This document shows, one piece after another, positions 17,436 through 25,214 of a stretch of 64,000 bases of DNA. The notes under the pieces were generated by a model, which worked only from the letters and a program-made list of their open reading frames with translations, made no database searches and was not told where the DNA came from. Where the stretch lies: contig JAZUPB010000053.1 in assembly GCA_045604965.1 (NCBI GenBank), positions 1 to 64,000 of the forward strand. The letters are read 5' to 3'. Origin of the DNA: JAISGQ01 sp045604965. GTDB taxonomy: Bacteria; Bacillota; Clostridia; Oscillospirales; Acutalibacteraceae. Numbering within the stretch: position 1 is the stretch's first letter; each line of letters begins with the position of its first letter. The position numbers were made by a program, and so were the translations under genes.

Positions 17436-17664
17436 TATAATTTTTAAATGCCCGGGTAATTGTTCTTCGGGTAATACATTTGTAAAAAGAGGTGAATGAT
17501 ATGGACGCAGGAAGTAGTTGCTCAGGGAAGCCCGGCAGTATAAGCGCGGAACCTGAGCCTCGACCAACACGTCGCTTCTGCGCGCCGTGTTGTTTGCCCG
17601 GATTTACCGCTTAAATTGCGGCTTCCTGTCACCGCTTCCTACCTGCAGCAACCAAAAGCAAAGG
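17436..17664 (+). promoter_or_regulatory. promoter and structured leader of mgtE
   Basis: An extended -10 (TGATATAAT, TATAAT at 17436-17441) starts a transcript about 225 nt ahead of mgtE. The leader can fold into P1 CAGGAAG (17508-17514) / CTTCCTG (17622-17628), enclosing P2 GCTCAGG (17520-17526) / CCTGAGC (17552-17558), P3 CAACACG (17565-17571) / CGTGTTG (17586-17592) and P4 CCGC/GCGG (17607-17621). A crossing alternative, GCAGG (17507-17511) / CCTGC (17642-17646), competes with P1. All helices overlap or flank the leader ORF at 17501. No U-run terminator is seen. It does not match the M-box (ykoK) as I know it. Confidence 0.65.
17501..17614 (+). CDS. mgtE leader ORF with acidic-proline motif
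   Basis: A 37-codon ORF that is too short for routine gene calling. It starts at ATG 17501 behind AGAGGTG with about 8 nt spacing and stops at TAA 17612. The peptide is Ser/Gly/Cys-rich and contains EPEPRPTRRF at residues 17-26, then CAPCC. The run EPEPRP followed by arginines resembles E. coli MgtL (MEPDPTPLPRRR), whose translation fails at low Mg2+ and so turns on mgtA. Here the gene behind the ORF is the Mg2+ transporter mgtE. Translation would pass through helices P2-P4 of the leader. Expression and function are inferred. Confidence 0.6.
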   Translation: MDAGSSCSGKPGSISAEPEPRPTRRFCAPCCLPGFTA

Positions 17665-17674
17665 AGGAAAAGAT

Positions 17675-19039
17675 ATGGAAGATACAAAATTGCTAGCGCT
17701 GACTCAAAAGCTTCTTGATGAAAAGAAGTATGTCACGCTCCGAAAGATCCTCGAGGAAGAAGAGCCTGTCGATATCGGTGAGCTTTTTGAGGAGCTTTCC
17801 CCATCTCAGCTGCTCATCGTTTTCAGGCTCCTTCCAAAAGAACCTGCCGCAGAGGTTTTTGTTTATCTTGACGGCGAGGTTCAGGAACAGCTTATCCGTT
17901 CCTTCAGTGATTCCGAGCTCAAGGAAGTTCTCGATGAGCTTTATATGGACGACGCTGTCGATATGATCGAGGAAATGCCTGCGAATGTGGTCAAGAGAAT
18001 CCTTCGTCACGCTTCTCCAGAGATGCGTGCCAGCATCAACGATCTGCTCAAGTACCCTAAGGACAGTGCCGGCAGTATTATGACCACTGAGTATGTCGAT
18101 CTCAAAAAAGATCTGACTGTTCGCGATGCTATCCGCAGAATCCGAAGAACAGGTGTTGACAAAGAAACCATCTACACCTGCTATGTAACCGATAACGACC
18201 GTGTTCTGCAGGGTCTGGTGTCGGCAAAGGATCTGCTTATAAACGAATCAGATACGCTGATCGAGGATATTATGGAGACAAGTGTAATCTCCGTAAAGAC
18301 CCTTGACGACAAGGAAGAAGTTGCAAATCAGCTGAGTCGTTACGATTTTATTGCTATGCCCGTTGTTGACGGCAGCGGCAGACTTGTCGGTATAGTCACC
18401 GTTGACGACGCTATCGATGTTATAACTGAAGAGGCAACTGAGGACATTGAAAGAATGGCAGCTATCACGCCATCTGACAAAACATATATGCGCACCGGCG
18501 TTTTTGAGACCTGGAAAAAGCGTATTCCCTGGCTGCTTATTCTTCTTGTTTCCGCAACCTTTACGGGTCTTATCATTTCTGCAAATTCCGCTATGCTGTC
18601 CAGCGCCATTTTTCTCGCCGCATTTATCCCCGTTCTTATGGACACCGGCGGTAACACAGGCAGTCAGTCTGCGGTATCTGTTATCAGAGGTCTTTCTCTT
18701 GATGAAATAGAATTTTCTGACATATTCAAAGTTCTCTGGAAAGAATTTCGGGTCGGTGCTCTTTGCGGTGTCACCCTTGCCGCTGCAAACTTCATCAAGA
18801 TTATGCTTTTTGACAGACTCATCTGCGGCGATGAGAACATTACCGTAACAGTCGCTTTCCTTGTATCGCTTACAATATTTATCACGGTTCTTTTTGCAAA
18901 AATGATTGGCTGTTCATTGCCTATTATTTCCAAAAAGCTGGGCTTTGACCCTGCAATTATGTCGAGTCCTTTTGTTACCACTATCATCGATACAGTCTCT
19001 CTGCTGATATATTTTGCAGCAGCGGCTCTGATTCTTTGA
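17675..19039 (+). CDS. mgtE: magnesium transporter MgtE
   Basis: 454 residues, typical. The N-domain of helical repeats spans about 5-130 (EELSPSQLLIVFRLLP, VLDELYMDDAVDMIEEMP). Two CBS domains lie near 135-255 (SAGSIMTTEYVDL, YDFIAMPVVDGSGRLVGIVTVDDAIDV). Five transmembrane helices follow, with the conserved PVLMDTGGNTGSQ stretch of the Mg2+ pore. The cytosolic domains close the channel when Mg2+ is high. AAAGGAGG precedes ATG 17675. The long leader with its own ORF suggests Mg2+-dependent control at the RNA level. Confidence 0.96.
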   Translation: MEDTKLLALTQKLLDEKKYVTLRKILEEEEPVDIGELFEELSPSQLLIVFRLLPKEPAAEVFVYLDGEVQEQLIRSFSDSELKEVLDELYMDDAVDMIEEMPANVVKRILRHASPEMRASINDLLKYPKDSAGSIMTTEYVDLKKDLTVRDAIRRIRRTGVDKETIYTCYVTDNDRVLQGLVSAKDLLINESDTLIEDIMETSVISVKTLDDKEEVANQLSRYDFIAMPVVDGSGRLVGIVTVDDAIDVITEEATEDIERMAAITPSDKTYMRTGVFETWKKRIPWLLILLVSATFTGLIISANSAMLSSAIFLAAFIPVLMDTGGNTGSQSAVSVIRGLSLDEIEFSDIFKVLWKEFRVGALCGVTLAAANFIKIMLFDRLICGDENITVTVAFLVSLTIFITVLFAKMIGCSLPIISKKLGFDPAIMSSPFVTTIIDTVSLLIYFAAAALIL

Positions 19040-19066
19040 AAACGCTGCTATCAATCGAATTTTAAA

Positions 19067-19100
19067 AAAGCACACAGAGAATTTATTCTCTGTGTGCTTT
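19067..19100. terminator. bidirectional terminator after mgtE
   Basis: AAAGCACACAGAGAA (19067-19081) pairs with TTCTCTGTGTGCTTT (19086-19100). It lies between convergent mgtE and the membrane gene at 19107. Confidence 0.85.
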
Positions 19101-19106
19101 CCTTTT

Positions 19107-19724
19107 TCAGTTATTAAACAACAGTATTGTCAAAGCTGTCAATGACAATGAACTCAGCACTGCCAGCACTATTCTTTTTTTCTTATCCTCAAGATTCAGA
19201 ACATACAGAACTATTTGGAACAGAATAAACACAAGAGCAAAAATCTGGTATGGAATATTTCTTACGAAGTAAGCAAAATGCAGAGCGAATTCGGCACTTA
19301 AGAACAATATCGGAAGCATATAAACGAAAACGCTTAGCCAGTTCTTTTTATTAGCAAACCACATTATCATTGCCCCGGGAAATGTCAGAACAGTCCACAC
19401 AAACCAGCCAGGATAATCTTTGAATGCACCCCAGCCCAGTTCACTGAACGGAACTTTTACCAAATACACTAACGGCTGGCTTATCAGAAAAAACATGAAG
19501 GTTTTCAGCGCCGCCTCCAAAGGCTTTTTTGATTGCAAAATGATAATCATTGCCGCAAATACCCAGAATTCAAAACAAGTTCCTATATTGAATATGGAAG
19601 TATTAATCAGCAAAGATTCAAGATTTAAAATGCATCCTGTAAGCACACCGCAGACAACCGCCGAAATAATTACTGCTTTCCAGCTTATTTTGTCTGCCTT
19701 AATAATTTTTCGACATATTTCCAT
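19107..19724 (-). CDS. hypothetical membrane protein, six helices
   Basis: 205 residues from ATG 19724, preceded by GAGGAG; the longer frame begins with a GTG inside that site. Six or so hydrophobic segments are spread over the whole length (for example AVIISAVVCGVLTGCIL and FALVFILFQIVLYVLNL), with short loops and a FSELGWGAFKDYPGWFVWT stretch in the middle. I do not recognise the family. Confidence 0.6.
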   Translation of the reverse strand: MEICRKIIKADKISWKAVIISAVVCGVLTGCILNLESLLINTSIFNIGTCFEFWVFAAMIIILQSKKPLEAALKTFMFFLISQPLVYLVKVPFSELGWGAFKDYPGWFVWTVLTFPGAMIMWFANKKNWLSVFVYMLPILFLSAEFALHFAYFVRNIPYQIFALVFILFQIVLYVLNLEDKKKRIVLAVLSSLSLTALTILLFNN

Positions 19725-19790
19725 TATGTATCTCCTCACACTTCCTTATGAACGTCTTTGCCATTATATCAAAAAAATCATAAATGTCAA

Positions 19791-19825
19791 AAAATACACT
19801 CCCGAAAACGTCGGAAGTGTATTTT
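19791..19825 (-). terminator. terminator of the ABC exporter operon
   Basis: AAAATACACTCCCG (19791-19804) faces CGGAAGTGTATTTT (19812-19825), with a T run on the minus strand after the second ABC gene. Confidence 0.75.
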
Positions 19826-19857
19826 TCTCTAGTAGTGCTTATCGGAAACAGTATATT

Positions 19858-21660
19858 TTATACTGTCTTTTCTGTTTTCAGACTCTTAAACTGTGCCTGA
19901 TAGAGCTCGTAATACTGTCCCTTTTTTTCGATAAGTTCCTTGTGACTGCCCGACTCCTGTATGCAGCCGTGATCTATAACAAATATACGGTCTGCTTTCT
20001 TTATGGTCGACAGACGGTGAGCAATTACAAATGACGTCCTGCCTTTGAGCATATTTTCTATACCCTGCTGAACAAGCATTTCCGTATGTGTGTCGATGCT
20101 TGATGTAGCTTCGTCAAGTATAAGTATTCTCGGTTGGGAAACCATCGTTCTTGCAAAGGCAAGAAGCTGTTTCTGTCCTGAGGAAAGAGTCGAACCTCCG
20201 TCAGAAAGCTCTGTATCGTATCCGTTCTCAAGCTGCATTATAAATTCGTGGGCATTTACCGCCTTTGCCGCTTCGATTATCTCTTCATCGGTGGCATCCA
20301 ACTTTCCGTAACGGACATTTTCCTTTACAGTTCCTGAAAAATGGAAGTTATCCTGCGTCATAACACCCATCTGACCGCGAAGGCTCTCGATGGTTACATT
20401 CTTCACATTGTGTCCGTCCACAAGTATATCACCCTCAACCGTATCATAAAAACGGCTTATCAGGTTTACTACCGTCGTCTTTCCTGCACCTGTGGGACCT
20501 ACCAGCGCTATTGTCTCGCCGGGTTTTGCCGTGAAGCTTACATCATGAAGCACCTGGGTCTCTATATCGTCTGCATAGGCAAAGGACACATTCTTGAATG
20601 TTACTTCGCCATCTATTTTCGGAAGAACCCCTACATTTTCCTTGTCGAAAAGCTCCGGATCGGTGTCCATTATTTCAAACACACGCTCTGCAGCAGAGAT
20701 ATTTGTTACAAGCTGATTGTAGAAATTTGCAAGGTTTCTTATCGGTGACCAGAACATACTGAGATAGAATGCGAATGCAGTAATTGTTCCTGCCTCTGCT
20801 GTTGTTTCTATTCCGCACCAACGGATAGCAACAAAATACAGTAAAAACGAGGCGACCGCTGTGCATATATCAACCGACGGTCCAAACATATCATTTATTC
20901 GCACTGCGCTTACCCACGTACTACAATGCTCATCGGTAAGTTTTTCGAAATCTTTCATCGATTCTTTCTCTGCGGAAAAGGATTGAACTATCTTCATTCC
21001 CGACAGGTCCTCGTGGAGGAACGCGTTAAGGTTTGAGGATTTCTTTCTGTGCTTCTGCCAGCGTATGTGCGACACACGCTGTATGGCAATCATTATTACC
21101 GCAAGTATAGGCAGGGTCAGAAGTCCTGCAAACGCCATCTTCACATCGAGTATGAACATAATAACCGCTACGGCGATTATCTTTATGAAGTCCGGAAGAA
21201 AGGTTATTACCGCATTGGTCAGAACGTCCTTCAGACCGTTTACGTCGCCTATGATTCTTGCCAGTATTTTTCCTGTGGGTCGGCTGTCGAAAAAGCCGAA
21301 GCCCAGTGTCTGAATGTGATTGTACAGCTCTTCACGTATTGTAAAAAGTATTCTGTCAGTCATCAGCTGCATTATCTTCATTCTGCATCTTAGTGCGATC
21401 AGATAATATACATACATCGCAAATGCTGCGCCTGCAAGTATCAGCAGTCCCTGCCAGTCACCCTCTGTAAGATTAACATTTATCGCTCTCTGGATTATCA
21501 GAGGATTGACGAGCGTTATTGTTATCATTGTTCCTGTCAAAAGCAAAGCTGCCGCTATCTGCTTTTTATATTTAAGAAGATACTTGAACAGTCTGATAAG
21601 CGTTTCTTTTTTGAGCACTTCCTTTTGTTCTTCATCTTCTCTGAAAGAATTGATGGACAT
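19858..21660 (-). CDS. ABC exporter half-transporter, consensus catalytic subunit
   Basis: 600 residues: a six-helix membrane domain (about 30-320) fused to an ATPase. Walker A is GPTGAGKTT (near 388), the signature is the variant LSSGQKQL, Walker B is ILILDEATSSID with the catalytic glutamate intact, and the H-loop is IAHRLST. It overlaps the upstream ABC gene by 1 nt (TAATG), so both subunits are made together. With its partner's altered catalytic site this is a heterodimeric exporter of the LmrCD/BmrCD/TM287-288 kind, usually multidrug or lipid export. Confidence 0.9.
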   Translation of the reverse strand: MSINSFREDEEQKEVLKKETLIRLFKYLLKYKKQIAAALLLTGTMITITLVNPLIIQRAINVNLTEGDWQGLLILAGAAFAMYVYYLIALRCRMKIMQLMTDRILFTIREELYNHIQTLGFGFFDSRPTGKILARIIGDVNGLKDVLTNAVITFLPDFIKIIAVAVIMFILDVKMAFAGLLTLPILAVIMIAIQRVSHIRWQKHRKKSSNLNAFLHEDLSGMKIVQSFSAEKESMKDFEKLTDEHCSTWVSAVRINDMFGPSVDICTAVASFLLYFVAIRWCGIETTAEAGTITAFAFYLSMFWSPIRNLANFYNQLVTNISAAERVFEIMDTDPELFDKENVGVLPKIDGEVTFKNVSFAYADDIETQVLHDVSFTAKPGETIALVGPTGAGKTTVVNLISRFYDTVEGDILVDGHNVKNVTIESLRGQMGVMTQDNFHFSGTVKENVRYGKLDATDEEIIEAAKAVNAHEFIMQLENGYDTELSDGGSTLSSGQKQLLAFARTMVSQPRILILDEATSSIDTHTEMLVQQGIENMLKGRTSFVIAHRLSTIKKADRIFVIDHGCIQESGSHKELIEKKGQYYELYQAQFKSLKTEKTV

Positions 21661-23489
21661 TATACCTCACTCCTTTCCACCATATCCTCTTCTGTATTAT
21701 ACTGTGCTACGTATGTGTTGAAATACATACCTCTTTTCTTCATAAGCTCGCTGTGAGTACCACGCTCGGCTATGCTGCCGCCGTCGAGCACGATTATTTC
21801 GTCCGCGTCTTTGACTGCACTTATTCTGTGGGCAACAATTATCTTCGAGCACCCGCTGAGTTTGTCGAGTGACTGCTGGATCTCATACTCTGTCTCCATA
21901 TCGAGAGCACTGGTTGCATCGTCCAGAATAAGTATCTTCGGCTTCTTTGAAAGTGCACGGGCTATGCTTATTCTCTGCTTCTGTCCTCCGGACAGACCTA
22001 CACCGCGCTCACCGACAACTGTCTCGTATCGTTCGGACAGCTTGTCTATAAATTCCGCCGCGCCTGCATCCTTCGCCGCCTTCTCCATATCCTCCTGCGA
22101 AAGCTTTCCGTCTGTTCCAAGCTTTATATTTTCTGCTATGGTGTCGGAGAAAAGGAATACATCCTGCATTACTGCAGCCATACTGCCTCTGACTGTTTTC
22201 AGTTCGAGTTTTCTTATATCTACTCCGTCAAGAGTTATCTCTCCGTCAGTTACATCATAGAACCTTTCGGCAAGATTTATTATTGAACTCTTTCCTGAAC
22301 CTGTCATTCCCATAATACCGAGAGTTGAGCCCTGCGGCACGGAGAAGCTGACATTTTTAAGTACCGTCTTGCCTTCGGGCTCAAAAGATACGTTTCTGAA
22401 CTCAAGATCTCCCTTGACTTCGGCAAGTGTTACAGGATCTTCAGGGTCTGTGATATCTGATTTCTCACCCAATATGGCGTTGAGCTTCTTTGCCGAAGCA
22501 AGCGCTGATGCGATCTCATTTGCAAGCCACCCGAGACATTCCATAGGCCAGATTATTTCTGTTGCATAAGAAACGAACGCTATAAGCTTGCCTTCATCCA
22601 TATTTCCTGCTATGGGCTCAAGAAATCCGAGACTGAGATATCCTTTTTCGGAAAGCACAAGCACCGCACCGAGTACCGTAACAAGCACTGTCAACAGACT
22701 GCCTATGACATTTATATAGGGATAATATTTGCGGAACACCTTTGCAAGAACCTGGCTTGTTTCAAAGTATTTGCGGTTCTTCTGTCTAAATTTTATAATC
22801 TCGTGTCCTTCTCGCGAAAAAGCTTTTACAGTACGCACACCTGCAAGATTTTCCTGGGCTACGGTGGTAAGCTCTGCGTTGACCTCGCTCAGGTCACTGA
22901 ACGCCTTGTCAAGTCCTTTCTCCATACCCAACGCTACTATGCCGACTATTATCATAAATACTATGGGCACCAATGTCAGAAGAGGACTGTAATTGAACAT
23001 ACATACAAGTGTTGTTATTGTGTGTACGATGCACTCAACCGTCAGCACACCTGCAAAGCCAAGAACAAACCACACTCTGTCCACGTCGTCCTTAAGACGC
23101 GCCATAAGTTCGCCTGTGTTTGTTTTATTGTGATAATTCATCGACAGTCCGGTAACGTGTGCAAACATATCACGTCTCATATCACGGCCGATATAAACGC
23201 CTATCTTATCGGCTGTGTATTCCTTGAAAAAGTTTGCAACAGCTCTGATTATGCCCATCAGGAGCACCGTCAGCAAAAGCGGAAGCACAATGTCCATTCT
23301 CTCATCCATAGATGATATTCCGGGAGCAAGACCTTCGTTGATTATTCTTTCCGTCACCCGAGGCATAACCGCCTTGAGTCCTATTACTGCGGCAAGCATT
23401 ACAATTGCAAAAATGTACATTGCCCAATGCCTTTTCATATAGGAAAGTATGGTCTTTCGCTTTTTCTTCGGTTTGATCATTTGATTCAT
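21660..23489 (-). CDS. ABC exporter half-transporter, degenerate-site subunit
   Basis: 609 residues, a six-helix domain plus ATPase. Walker A is GMTGSGKSS, the signature is the canonical LSGGQKQR, but Walker B reads ILILDDATSALD, so Asp replaces the catalytic Glu. That is the hallmark of the degenerate half of heterodimeric exporters; its canonical signature completes the working site formed with the partner's Walker motifs. AAGGAGG precedes ATG 23489. A leader ORF and terminator lie upstream. Confidence 0.9.
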   Translation of the reverse strand: MNQMIKPKKKRKTILSYMKRHWAMYIFAIVMLAAVIGLKAVMPRVTERIINEGLAPGISSMDERMDIVLPLLLTVLLMGIIRAVANFFKEYTADKIGVYIGRDMRRDMFAHVTGLSMNYHNKTNTGELMARLKDDVDRVWFVLGFAGVLTVECIVHTITTLVCMFNYSPLLTLVPIVFMIIVGIVALGMEKGLDKAFSDLSEVNAELTTVAQENLAGVRTVKAFSREGHEIIKFRQKNRKYFETSQVLAKVFRKYYPYINVIGSLLTVLVTVLGAVLVLSEKGYLSLGFLEPIAGNMDEGKLIAFVSYATEIIWPMECLGWLANEIASALASAKKLNAILGEKSDITDPEDPVTLAEVKGDLEFRNVSFEPEGKTVLKNVSFSVPQGSTLGIMGMTGSGKSSIINLAERFYDVTDGEITLDGVDIRKLELKTVRGSMAAVMQDVFLFSDTIAENIKLGTDGKLSQEDMEKAAKDAGAAEFIDKLSERYETVVGERGVGLSGGQKQRISIARALSKKPKILILDDATSALDMETEYEIQQSLDKLSGCSKIIVAHRISAVKDADEIIVLDGGSIAERGTHSELMKKRGMYFNTYVAQYNTEEDMVERSEV

Positions 23490-23523
23490 TTTGGATTACC
23501 TCCTTTTCTGCGAAGCCAATATA

Positions 23524-23555
23524 AAAAATAAGAGCCGCAGTCAGCCGACTGCGGC
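23524..23555 (-). terminator. intrinsic terminator inside the ABC operon leader (attenuator)
   Basis: On the minus strand GCCGCAGTC (23555-23547) and GACTGCGGC (23542-23534) make a perfect 9-bp GC-rich stem, followed by TCTTATTTTTTA. It lies after the leader ORF and about 35 nt before the ABC start codon, so transcripts must read through it to express the exporter. A second small hairpin, AGATG...CATCT, lies just upstream near 23567-23585. Confidence 0.85.
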
Positions 23556-23603
23556 GCCTTGATTACAGATGTAAGACATTGCATCTTTTTTATGCTATGC
23601 CTT

Positions 23604-23729
23604 TTAATCAAAACGATATCGTAAGCCGGATGAACAGATTATAGTTTTGTTGTTCGCCAATACGGCACAGTTATCCCAATTGGATACTGCTGCAGATACG
23701 TTATTGTATGCATATACATTCATAGTCAT
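23604..23729 (-). CDS. 41-codon leader ORF of the ABC exporter operon
   Basis: A small ORF from ATG 23729 to TAA 23604, preceded by AAAGGAGCCGGAG. It encodes a 41-residue peptide starting MTMNVYAYNNVSAAV and ending GLRYRFD, with two cysteines. It sits between a strong promoter and an intrinsic terminator in front of the heterodimeric exporter. The layout matches Bacillus bmrB-bmrCD, where translation of a leader peptide lets ribosome-slowing antibiotics open the terminator. Whether the peptide has its own function, for instance as an exported substrate, cannot be told. Sequence similarity to BmrB is not obvious to me. Confidence 0.6.
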   Translation of the reverse strand: MTMNVYAYNNVSAAVSNWDNCAVLANNKTIICSSGLRYRFD

Positions 23730-23778
23730 TTTTCTCCGGCTCCTTTCGTTTAATATTTTTGCTTATCGCAACAATGCA

Positions 23779-23807
23779 ATAATAATCGCATAAAATTTAT
23801 TTGTCAA
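23779..23807 (-). promoter_or_regulatory. strong promoter of the ABC exporter operon
   Basis: On the minus strand TTGACA (23807-23802), a 17-nt spacer and TATTAT (23784-23779). Transcription would start near 23772, about 43 nt ahead of the leader ORF. The remaining DNA up to 23990 holds the divergent lipoprotein promoter (TGGACA 23922-23927, 17 nt, TATAAT 23945-23950) and nothing else I can see. Confidence 0.8.
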
Positions 23808-23990
23808 CCGTATTTTTTAATTTTTTGTAAATTTGTCAGCACTTCACATCGCTAACGCTTTTTAGTAATAAAACGATCGGGTTTATTTTATTTATTGCAA
23901 TCATATTCGATAATATTTCTATGGACAAATCTGTTTTGCAAGTATATAATAGATGTAATTGTTCATTATGAATCAGGAGGATGTACCAAT

Positions 23991-25094
23991 ATGAAAACTT
24001 CCAAAAGAATTTTGGCTCTGCTTCTTGCTGCGCTGACTTTACTCTCTATGCTTACCCTCACTGCCTGCGGAAACACTTCGTGGTCTGCAAAGTATAACGG
24101 AAAAGAAGTTCCCGGCGGCATCTACCCCCTCGCAGCAATGATCGCTTATCAGAATGTTTGTTATACCTACGGTCCTGTGCCTCTCACAGAAAATCTTGAA
24201 CTTGTCGACGGCTCCAAGATCACTATTGCGGAATACATCAACCAGTCTGCAAAGGATTCTCTCGAAAATTATGTTGCTACCAAGGCAATGTTCGAAGAGC
24301 TTGGCCTTTCCTACAGCGAAGAGGATTATAATGCTTACATGGATCTTTACGGCAATTATTATTCTGCTCAGAGTGAGATATACAAGAAAAACGGTATCGG
24401 CAAGGATACTTTCTATGAGCTTGTAATAGCTCACACTCTCAGACACGATGCACTTGTTGAGCACTTTACCGCTAAGTATGAAGACAGTGCTTCCGATATG
24501 TATATGTCTGACGGCGATATCAAAAAACATTTTGATGAAAACTATATCCGTTTCAACTATATGATGTATTATGCTATCGATGCCGAAGGCAAATACCTCA
24601 CAGAGGACAGCGCTGAATATAAGGCTGAGCTTAAAAAGCTTACCGATATCACCGAAAAGAAACTTTCCATCAAGGATTATACCGCTCAGGCAAAGGCTTA
24701 CACCGACATCGCCGCTTACAAGGAAGGCGGCACAATGGATCCTGTTGATGCAGAAACTGCTTTTGCAGACACCACTATGGGTGATGTTTATCAGAAGATA
24801 AGCACTCTTGAATTCGGCGAATCCGACGTTTACACCTTCTCTCTTTACGACGATTCCTACAACACCTGTTATGCAATATGTGCTGCACAGCGCATCAAGC
24901 CCGACCTTGACGGAAATGACTACCTCGAGAAGGCAGATGAAATAATCTCTTCTGTATGTCTCGACAACCTCACCGCTGATCTTGATGCTTATTACGCTGA
25001 GCTCAACGTCACCGAGAACAAAACTGTTATAAAGAACTTCTCTATTGATAAGCTTGTTCTTGACGGCTTTACATCCATCGATCCCAACGCATAA
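23991..25094 (+). CDS. secreted lipoprotein, foldase-like layout
   Basis: 367 residues from ATG 23991 (TCAGGAGG upstream). A signal peptide with lipobox LTAC places the mature cysteine near residue 23. The rest is helical with a SurA/PrsA-like order (an N-terminal helical part with AMIAYQNV, a middle segment with IKKHFDENYIRFNYMMYYAID), but I see no clear PPIase motif. It would be anchored on the outside of the cell membrane and may act in protein folding or quality control; this is a guess from layout. It has its own promoter and terminator. Confidence 0.75.
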   Translation: MKTSKRILALLLAALTLLSMLTLTACGNTSWSAKYNGKEVPGGIYPLAAMIAYQNVCYTYGPVPLTENLELVDGSKITIAEYINQSAKDSLENYVATKAMFEELGLSYSEEDYNAYMDLYGNYYSAQSEIYKKNGIGKDTFYELVIAHTLRHDALVEHFTAKYEDSASDMYMSDGDIKKHFDENYIRFNYMMYYAIDAEGKYLTEDSAEYKAELKKLTDITEKKLSIKDYTAQAKAYTDIAAYKEGGTMDPVDAETAFADTTMGDVYQKISTLEFGESDVYTFSLYDDSYNTCYAICAAQRIKPDLDGNDYLEKADEIISSVCLDNLTADLDAYYAELNVTENKTVIKNFSIDKLVLDGFTSIDPNA

Positions 25095-25100
25095 TTTTTC

Positions 25101-25129
25101 CGAAGGCAGATCAATTTGATCTGCCTTCG
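25101..25129 (+). terminator. terminator after the lipoprotein gene
   Basis: CGAAGGCAGATCAA (25101-25114) with TTGATCTGCCTTCG (25116-25129), followed by TTTTTTA. Confidence 0.9.
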
Positions 25130-25214
25130 TTTTTTATTTATAAAAACAGTGGAAAAGATATTCCGAATGTGATATAATAATTATATATGCGATTATAAAG
25201 GTGGTTTGCACAAT

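Noticed and set aside
17436..17664. M-box (ykoK), NiCo or yybP-ykoY riboswitch for mgtE
   Set aside because: The conserved M-box core and the GGGGAGTAG/TCAACA pair of yybP-ykoY are not found; only a partial GGAAGTAG occurs. Left as an unclassified leader.
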